Assembly: GCA_022827045.1 (NCBI GenBank) | Contig: JAJDTQ010000035.1 | Span: forward strand, 1-28,776 | Origin: Candidatus Binatia bacterium | Lineage (GTDB): Bacteria; Desulfobacterota_B; Binatia; UBA9968; JAJDTQ01 | DNA: 28,776 bases | Direction: 5' to 3' | Shown: positions 23,028 through 28,776 of the stretch, piece after piece | Numbering within the stretch: position 1 is the stretch's first letter | How the letters are laid out: the number at the start of each line of letters is the position of its first letter | The notes under the pieces: generated by a model | Seen by the model: only the letters and a program-made list of their open reading frames with translations | Told to the model about the DNA's origin: nothing | Database searches by the model: none | Made by a program: the position numbers and the translations under genes

Positions 23028-24497
23028 TCAGCGGATCATCAGCCGGCCGGATTGGCCGGAGTAGTTGATGAAGACGGTCTTGAGCTCGGTGAAGAAGTTG
23101 AGGCCCTCCTCGGACATCTCGCGCTCGCCCACGCCGGTGGCCTTGATGCCGCCGAAGGGAAGCTGGGCCTCGCCGCCGATGGTGGGCTCGTTCACGTGCA
23201 CCATGCCCACTTCCACCTCCTCCACGAAGCGCATGACCTGGTCCACGTCCTGGGTGAAGATGGAAGTGGTCAGGCCGAAGTCCACCGAGTTGGCGAACCG
23301 GATGGCTTCGTCGAGGTCCGAGGCCGCCGCCACCGACAGCACCGGACCGAAGATCTCCTCGCGGAAGATGCGCATGTCCGGGGTGACGTCGTCGAACACC
23401 GTGGGCTCGACGTAGTAGCCGTGCTCCAGCCCCTCGGGGGCGTTGCCGCCCGTCACCAGCCGGGCGCCTTCCTGCTTGCCGATCTCGATGTACTCCAGGT
23501 CGGTCTTCCACTGGCCCTCGTCCACCGCCGGCCCCATGTCCACGTCCGCGTCCAGGCCCGAGCCCACGCGGATCTTCCTGGCGTGGTCCTCCAGCCGCGC
23601 CACCAACTCGCTCCGGGTATCGCCGATGGCGATGACCCGGGAGGTGGCGGTGCAGCGCTGGCCGGTGGAACCGAAGGCGCCGTCGCGGATGGCCACCGCG
23701 GCCTTGTCGAGGTCGCAGTCCGGCATGACGATGACCGCGTTCTTGCCGCCCATCTCGCAGGTCACCTTGGCGCCGCGGGAAGCGGCCTTGACGTAGAGGT
23801 CGCTGCCGATCTCGTTGGAGCCGGTGAACGACACCACCGGGATGCGCCGGGAGTTGACGATGGTCTCGCCCACGTCGCCGCCGGAGCCCACCACCACGTT
23901 GAAGACGCCCTTGGGAATGCCGGCCTCCTCGTAGACCTCGGCCAGGAGTCCGGCGGTGGCCGGAGTCAGGGACGCCGGCTTGAGCAGCACCGCATTGCCC
24001 GCCACCAGCGCCGGCGCCGACTTCCACACCGGGATCGCCCAGGGGAAGTTCCACGGCGCGATGAGCCCCACCACGCCCATGGGCTGGCGGATGGTGTAGG
24101 TGAAGGTGTCCCGTGCCTCGGACGGCAGGGTCTTGCCGCCCAGCCGGTAACCGGCGCCGGCGTTGTACTCCAGCAGCGAGATCCCCTTGAGCACCTCCCC
24201 CCGCGCCTCCTTGAAGATCTTCCCTTCCTCGCGGGTCATCACCTCCGCGATCTCGTCCACGCGCCGGCGCGCGATGTCCGCGGCGCGCCAGATCACCCGC
24301 CCGCGCTCGGGACCCGGGGTCTTGCGCCATCCCTGGAACGCCTCCGCGGCCGCGTCGATGGCCCGTTCCGTGTCCTCGGCCGTGGCCATGGGAAACTCGG
24401 CGATGACGTCGCGGGTGTCCGCGGGATTGACGTTGCGGATCTGTCTCTCGGAGTTCGGCTGATACCACTCGCCGTTGATGTAAGAACCGGTTTGCAT
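23028..24497 (-). CDS. NAD(P)-dependent aldehyde dehydrogenase
   Basis: ALDH-superfamily enzyme of 489 aa oxidising an aldehyde to the acid. Catalytic and cofactor residues are all visible: Asn150 in APWNFP, the general base Glu248 in CEMGGKNA, nucleophile Cys282 in [11 protein letters not shown], and the NAD-binding FTGSNEIG. The [11 protein letters not shown] form and overall length resemble ketoglutarate-semialdehyde dehydrogenases, but specificity is not certain. It is first in the leftward operon with an amidohydrolase and an omega-aminotransferase, which suggests oxidation of an amine-derived semialdehyde. AAGGAGA (24504-24510 on the plus strand) is 6 nt before the ATG. A good sigma-70-like promoter lies about 75 bp upstream. 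Confidence 0.93.
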   Translation of the reverse strand: MQTGSYINGEWYQPNSERQIRNVNPADTRDVIAEFPMATAEDTERAIDAAAEAFQGWRKTPGPERGRVIWRAADIARRRVDEIAEVMTREEGKIFKEARGEVLKGISLLEYNAGAGYRLGGKTLPSEARDTFTYTIRQPMGVVGLIAPWNFPWAIPVWKSAPALVAGNAVLLKPASLTPATAGLLAEVYEEAGIPKGVFNVVVGSGGDVGETIVNSRRIPVVSFTGSNEIGSDLYVKAASRGAKVTCEMGGKNAVIVMPDCDLDKAAVAIRDGAFGSTGQRCTATSRVIAIGDTRSELVARLEDHARKIRVGSGLDADVDMGPAVDEGQWKTDLEYIEIGKQEGARLVTGGNAPEGLEHGYYVEPTVFDDVTPDMRIFREEIFGPVLSVAAASDLDEAIRFANSVDFGLTTSIFTQDVDQVMRFVEEVEVGMVHVNEPTIGGEAQLPFGGIKATGVGEREMSEEGLNFFTELKTVFINYSGQSGRLMIR

Positions 24498-24576
24498 GGG
24501 TTGTCTCCTTGGGGCCGGTGCCGTGGGTCACGAAGGGGGCTTGCGGCGCAGAACACCAGCGTTGGGCGTGTGTCGG

Positions 24577-24605
24577 ATTAAAAAAGACATACGGTTCCGT
24601 GTCAA
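24577..24605 (-). promoter_or_regulatory. Sigma-70-like promoter of the aldehyde dehydrogenase operon
   Basis: On the minus strand, a perfect TTGACA (24600-24605) is followed after 17 bp by TTTAAT (24577-24582, 5 of 6). Transcription would start near 24570, giving a leader of about 70 nt before the ATG at 24497. This is the best promoter match in the window. Confidence 0.6.
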
Positions 24606-24619
24606 GCGTTTACGGGCAT

Positions 24620-24649
24620 TTGCGGCGCCAAGGGGCCACCTTCTATACT
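24620..24649 (+). promoter_or_regulatory. Candidate promoter of rnhA
   Basis: TTGCGG (24620-24625) and TATACT (24644-24649, 5 of 6) are 18 bp apart on the plus strand. The start site would be about 10 nt before the rnhA ATG, leaving a very short leader. It is back to back with the leftward promoter. Confidence 0.3.
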
Positions 24650-24665
24650 TCTTGAGCAAGCAACC

Positions 24666-25160
24666 ATGAAGCACGTGACCATCTACACCGACGGAGCCTG
24701 CATCGGGAACCCCGGACCGGGCGGCTACGGTACCGTCCTGCTTTACGATGGCAACCGCAGGGAGCTGAGCGGCGGGTACCGCTGGACCACCAACAACCGC
24801 ATGGAGATCATGGCCGTGCTGGCCGGGCTCCGGTCCCTGAAGGAACCCTGTCGGGTCAGTCTCTACAGCGATTCCCGCTACGTGGTGGACGCCATGTCCA
24901 AGGGGTGGGCGGAGCGCTGGCGCGCCAAGGGATGGAAGAAACCGGACAAGACCCCGGCCCTCAACCCCGATCTCTGGGCCGAGATGCTGGAGCTGTCGGA
25001 ACGCCACCAGGTCGAGTACCGCTGGATCAAGGGCCACTCGGGCGACCCGGAGAACGAGCGATGCGACGAGCTGGCGGTGGCGGCGGCGAGCGGAGCGGGT
25101 CTCGCACGTGATGAGGGCTACGAGCGAAACAATCGCCGAGCCCGGAGCCGGCGGAGCTAA
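24666..25160 (+). CDS. rnhA: Ribonuclease HI
   Basis: Endonuclease of 164 aa that cuts RNA in RNA-DNA hybrids, needed for primer and R-loop removal. The catalytic DEDD set is complete: Asp9 in YTDGAC, Glu47 in TNNRMEIMA, Asp69 in [10 protein letters not shown], and Asp134 in NERCDELA, with the auxiliary His124 in KGHSGDPEN. The basic handle region ([13 protein letters not shown], about 80-92) is present, as in Escherichia coli RNase HI. The C-terminal tail is Arg-rich and variable. The ATG at 24666 opens directly into the first beta-strand, with only a weak ribosome-binding site upstream. Confidence 0.95.
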   Translation: MKHVTIYTDGACIGNPGPGGYGTVLLYDGNRRELSGGYRWTTNNRMEIMAVLAGLRSLKEPCRVSLYSDSRYVVDAMSKGWAERWRAKGWKKPDKTPALNPDLWAEMLELSERHQVEYRWIKGHSGDPENERCDELAVAAASGAGLARDEGYERNNRRARSRRS

Positions 25161-25213
25161 CGACGGCACCATCTCCTTGAAATCTGTGCGTCCATCGCTC
25201 ATATTTCAAGTCA

Positions 25214-26380
25214 ATGTCAATGGAAGTTGTACGGGAGCGTCACCTTCAGCGTGTCGAGCTGCTGCTGAACGAGTTTCCTGTGGTCGCGCTGCTGGGCGCC
25301 CGCCAAGTCGGCAAGTCCACGCTCGCCCGACAAATCTTCAAGTCCCGAACCGGCCCATCGACGTGGTTTGACCTGGAGAACCCCGTCGATCTCGCTCGTC
25401 TGGCCGACCCCGGCCTTGAACTGCGGCCTCTGCAGGGCCTCGTGGTCCTCGACGAAATCCAGCGGCTGCCGGAAGTGTTTCCTCTCCTGCGCGTGCTGGC
25501 GGACCGGCCTGGAACCCCGACGCGTTTCCTCGTGCTGGGGAGCGCCTCGCCCGCACTGCTCCGCCAGACCTCCGAGACTCTCGCCGGGCGGGTGGCCTTC
25601 CACGAGTTGGACGGATTCGGACTCGACGAGGCGGACGACCTGGAACGACTGTGGCTGCGCGGCGGATTCCCGCGTTCGTATCTTGCGTCCTCCGCTCCCG
25701 CGAGCCGCCGTTGGCGTGACGGCTTCATCCAGACTTTCCTGGCCCGGGACGTGCCGGAACTCGGCAGCCTGGTTCCGTCGACTACGCTGTACCGCTTCTG
25801 GACGATGCTGGCGCACTGGCACGGCCGGTTGTGGAACGGCGCGGAGCTGGGCCGCGCCTTCGGCGTTTCCCATACCACGGTCCGACGCTACCTGGACCTC
25901 CTCACCTCGGTGTTCATGGTCCGGCAGTTGCAACCCTGGCACGAAAACATCGCCAAGCGGCAGGTGCGCTCGCCCAAGGTCTTCATCAACGACTCCGGCC
26001 TGCTTCACGCGCTGCTGGGCCTGACGACGCGCGAGGACGTGGTCTCCCACCCTGTTGTCGGACCGTCGTGGGAGGGATTCGTGGTCCGACAGGTCATTCA
26101 CCTGCTGGGCGTCCGTCCCGAGCAGTGCTACCACTGGTCGACCCACGCGGGAGCGGAACTGGATCTGCTGATACTCGCCGGCAACCGGCGTTACGGCTTC
26201 GAAGTGAAACGCGCCGAAGCCCCCCGCATGACGGCGTCCATGCGCGCGGCCTACGAGACATTACGCCTGGAGCGGCTGGACGTCGTGCACGCCGGCACCC
26301 AGAGCTACCGGATGGCGCCCGGCATCAGAGCACTTCCGGCGGCGGACCTCAACGCAACACTCCGTCCCTTGCCGGAATGA
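25214..26380 (+). CDS. AAA ATPase with C-terminal DUF4143
   Basis: Protein of 388 aa of the archaeal-type ATPase/DUF4143 family. Walker A is GARQVGKST (residues 28-36), Walker B is LVVLDEIQRLPE with Asp80-Glu81, and the sensor-like segment is VLGSASPALL. The DUF4143 part holds a predicted winged-helix (GAELGRAFGVSHTTVRRYLDLL) and a C-terminal nuclease-like end (AELDLLILAGNRRYGFEVKRAEAP) with the E-x-K pattern of PD-(D/E)xK folds. The family is widespread in bacteria and archaea and its role is not established. It stands alone, with the same strand as rnhA 53 bp upstream. The start at ATG 25214 has a second in-frame ATG two codons on. Confidence 0.88.
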   Translation: MSMEVVRERHLQRVELLLNEFPVVALLGARQVGKSTLARQIFKSRTGPSTWFDLENPVDLARLADPGLELRPLQGLVVLDEIQRLPEVFPLLRVLADRPGTPTRFLVLGSASPALLRQTSETLAGRVAFHELDGFGLDEADDLERLWLRGGFPRSYLASSAPASRRWRDGFIQTFLARDVPELGSLVPSTTLYRFWTMLAHWHGRLWNGAELGRAFGVSHTTVRRYLDLLTSVFMVRQLQPWHENIAKRQVRSPKVFINDSGLLHALLGLTTREDVVSHPVVGPSWEGFVVRQVIHLLGVRPEQCYHWSTHAGAELDLLILAGNRRYGFEVKRAEAPRMTASMRAAYETLRLERLDVVHAGTQSYRMAPGIRALPAADLNATLRPLPE

Positions 26381-26468
26381 GGCCCTCCACGAAGACCGCC
26401 CCGTTCGAACCGAATGAGCGCAGGGCTTCTCACTATGAATAATCCGGCCCGGTGTTAAATTGGAGTCC

Positions 26469-27527
<1,059 letters not shown>

Positions 27528-27582
27528 AGGAGCAAGGTGGCTTGGCCGGAACATTGTCAAGCCTCAACACGGAGGTACCCGA

Positions 27583-27951
27583 ATGAAGCAGTATGCGGTG
27601 TTCCAGCACCCCACGTCGGGCTATGAGGCCGTCAAGAACGGCTGGAGCTGGCCCGCGTTCTTCTTCACCTGGATCTGGGCGTTCGTGAAAAGACTCTGGC
27701 TGATCGGCGTGATCGTATTCCTGTTCGGGATCCTCGCGAGCTCGATCCCGGAGGCCTGGCTGGTGGGCGAGCTGATCATTTCGATCGTGATGGGCGTGAA
27801 AGGCAATCAACTACGGTGCAAACGACTGAGCGACTCCGGATACGAACACGTGGCAACCGTGGAGGCAAGGACACCCGACCACGCGCTGACGGTGCATCTC
27901 GCTTCACAAGGGGGTGAGAACCCGCTCCCGCCGGAAGGCCTCGTGAGGTAG
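27583..27951 (+). CDS. DUF2628-family small membrane protein, copy 1
   Basis: Protein of 122 aa. The N-terminal segment YEAVKNGWSWPAFFFTWIWAF and the following hydrophobic stretches (about 25-45 and 48-75) are the DUF2628 pattern, probably a two- or three-helix inner-membrane protein. The C-terminal third is soluble (GYEHVATVEARTPDHALTVHL). No function is known for the family. CGGAGG stands about 8 nt before the ATG. The gene starts 55 bp after the YchF-like gene and is followed by a close paralogue. Confidence 0.82.
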   Translation: MKQYAVFQHPTSGYEAVKNGWSWPAFFFTWIWAFVKRLWLIGVIVFLFGILASSIPEAWLVGELIISIVMGVKGNQLRCKRLSDSGYEHVATVEARTPDHALTVHLASQGGENPLPPEGLVR

Positions 27952-28002
27952 CTCGCTCCGGCCAGCCGCGTTCGCCGCACCATTGGAAAAGGAGCATGCC
28001 GA

Positions 28003-28377
28003 ATGACGCAGTTTTCCATTTTCCAACACCCTGACCTGGGCTATGAAGCCGTCAAGAACGGTTGGAGCTGGCCCGCGTTCCTCTTCACCTGGATTTGGGC
28101 GTTCGTAAAGCGGCTTTTCCTGATCGGCTGGCTTGTTCTGTTGCTCGTGATGGCCTTGAGCTCGATCCCGGCCCCGGAGGTCTGGCTGGTCGGCAACCTG
28201 ATCATTTCCATTGCAATGGGCGCGAAAGGAAATGAACTACGCGTCAAACGGCTACGTGCTTCCGGATTCGAAGAGGTAGCAACCATCGCGGCGACGACAC
28301 CCGACGCCGCCGTGGCGGCGCATCTCGCTTCACAGGGGGATGAGGGCGCGGTGCCGCCGGAGGGGATTGTGAGGTAG
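28003..28377 (+). CDS. DUF2628-family small membrane protein, copy 2 (tandem paralogue)
   Basis: Protein of 124 aa that aligns with its neighbour over the whole length, for example GYEAVKNGWSWPAF, FTWIWAFVKRL, LIISIAMGAKGNELR and HLASQGDE, ending PPEGIVR against PPEGLVR. The two genes also share long nucleotide identity near their starts, so they arose by tandem duplication. Differences concentrate in the middle hydrophobic segment and in the soluble tail. AAAGGAG lies about 8 nt before the ATG. Function unknown. Confidence 0.82.
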   Translation: MTQFSIFQHPDLGYEAVKNGWSWPAFLFTWIWAFVKRLFLIGWLVLLLVMALSSIPAPEVWLVGNLIISIAMGAKGNELRVKRLRASGFEEVATIAATTPDAAVAAHLASQGDEGAVPPEGIVR

Positions 28378-28418
28378 GTTGCGGGGTCGGGCGCATTAGC
28401 CGGACATCCCGCTTCTGG

Positions 28419-28439
28419 ATCCCGGGTCAAGCCCGGGAT
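28419..28439. repeat. ATCCCGGG-N5-CCCGGGAT palindrome
   Basis: Perfect 8-bp stem with a 5-nt loop in the gap between the convergent DUF2628 and TRAP genes. With its flank (CTTCTGG before, GACGAG after) it looks like the dispersed GGATCCCGG-type repeat of many high-GC genomes. It has no T-run, so a standard rho-independent terminator is not supported, though it may limit convergent read-through. Confidence 0.5.
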
Positions 28440-28478
28440 GACGAGAAGGTTGGGCCGGAATGACGGAGAATACCCCCT

Positions 28479-28776
28479 TCACCGGATCATCGTATTCGGC
28501 AGGAACAGCGCGATCTCGGGGAACGCCACCAGGATGGCCAGGCAGACGGCCATGGCGATCCAGAAAGGGAAGATGCCGGCGAAGATCCGGCTCATGGGGA
28601 CGTCCTCGGCGATGCCCTTGACCACGAAGACGTTTACGCCCACCGGCGGGCTGATGAGGCCCATCTCCAGCACGATGACCATGACCACGCCGAACCAGAT
28701 GGGGTCGTAGCCCAGGGTGAGGATGATGGGGTGCACGATGGGGAGGGTCAGCACCAGCATGGCGAAGCCCTCCAGG
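28479..28776 (-). CDS. TRAP transporter large permease subunit (DctM-like), C-terminal part only
   Basis: The last 98 or so residues of the large membrane subunit of a TRAP transporter, which uses an ion gradient to import a carboxylate or similar solute captured by a periplasmic binding protein. The segment PIWFGVVMVIVLEMGLISPP followed by VGVNVFVVKGI is diagnostic of the DctM family. It is followed by a hydrophobic helix (IFPFWIAMAVCLAILVAFPEIALFLP) and a TGA. The frame is open to the window edge, so the start and most of the gene lie outside. The partner small subunit and binding protein are not visible. Confidence 0.93.
   Translation of the reverse strand, partial: LEGFAMLVLTLPIVHPIILTLGYDPIWFGVVMVIVLEMGLISPPVGVNVFVVKGIAEDVPMSRIFAGIFPFWIAMAVCLAILVAFPEIALFLPNTMIR

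Noticed and set aside
20881..23064. 727-codon plus-strand frame opposite the aminotransferase and amidohydrolase
   Set aside because: Both minus-strand genes have full catalytic motifs; the antisense translation is low-complexity.
25214..26380. Anti-phage defence role for the DUF4143 ATPase
   Set aside because: No defence partner is adjacent, and the family is common outside defence loci.
28419..28439. Rho-independent terminator between the convergent genes
   Set aside because: There is a good stem but no T-run on either side; it fits a dispersed repeat better.

Overview
The window is a GC-rich, gene-dense stretch of a Gram-negative bacterial chromosome. An RND pump with its periplasmic adaptor, a secreted ABC solute-binding protein and a TRAP permease all imply an inner membrane plus periplasm. 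The mix of solute-uptake systems, metal-dependent amidohydrolases, a LysW-type amino-acid pathway and several families of short palindromic repeats would suit an uncultivated Tectomicrobia-, Binatota- or Desulfobacterota-like lineage. That placement is an impression from gene content; no rRNA, tRNA or other taxonomic marker was seen.

Layout, left to right. Positions 1-4143 (minus strand) hold an RND efflux permease, cut by the window edge, and its adaptor. From 4508 to 13508 everything reads rightward: an FAD-dependent oxidoreductase; a solute-binding protein, ATPase and permease of a nitrate/sulfonate/taurine-type ABC importer; an amidohydrolase; a GH84-like glycosidase; an EgtB/SenA-type enzyme split by an in-frame TAG; and a SenB-type glycosyltransferase. 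A 184-bp MITE-like element sits between the binding-protein and ATPase genes, and a cluster of palindromic repeats follows the permease. Positions 13509-15410 look like a small accessory island with a GIY-YIG/DUF4357 protein and a HigB/HigA-like toxin-antitoxin pair.

Positions 15415-20324 (minus strand) are a LysW carrier-protein operon: lysW, lysX, lysY, a class II glutamine-amidotransferase-like gene, lysZ and lysJ. Start and stop codons overlap at three junctions and palindromic repeats lie at two others. This set builds lysine or ornithine while the intermediate is tethered to the C-terminal glutamate of LysW. The usual releasing peptidase LysK is absent from the window, and the amidotransferase-like Ntn hydrolase is a plausible replacement. 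Positions 20491-24497 (minus strand) hold an aldehyde dehydrogenase, an amidohydrolase and a class III aminotransferase behind a good sigma-70-like promoter. The rest (24666-28776) contains RNase HI, a DUF4143 ATPase, a divergent YchF-like P-loop protein, two tandem DUF2628 membrane proteins and the C-terminus of a TRAP permease on the minus strand.

The points most worth following are the LysW operon with its embedded amidotransferase, the coupled GH84-senA-senB genes with the amber codon in senA, and repeat elements that have entered coding or intergenic DNA, one of which supplies the stop codon of lysX.
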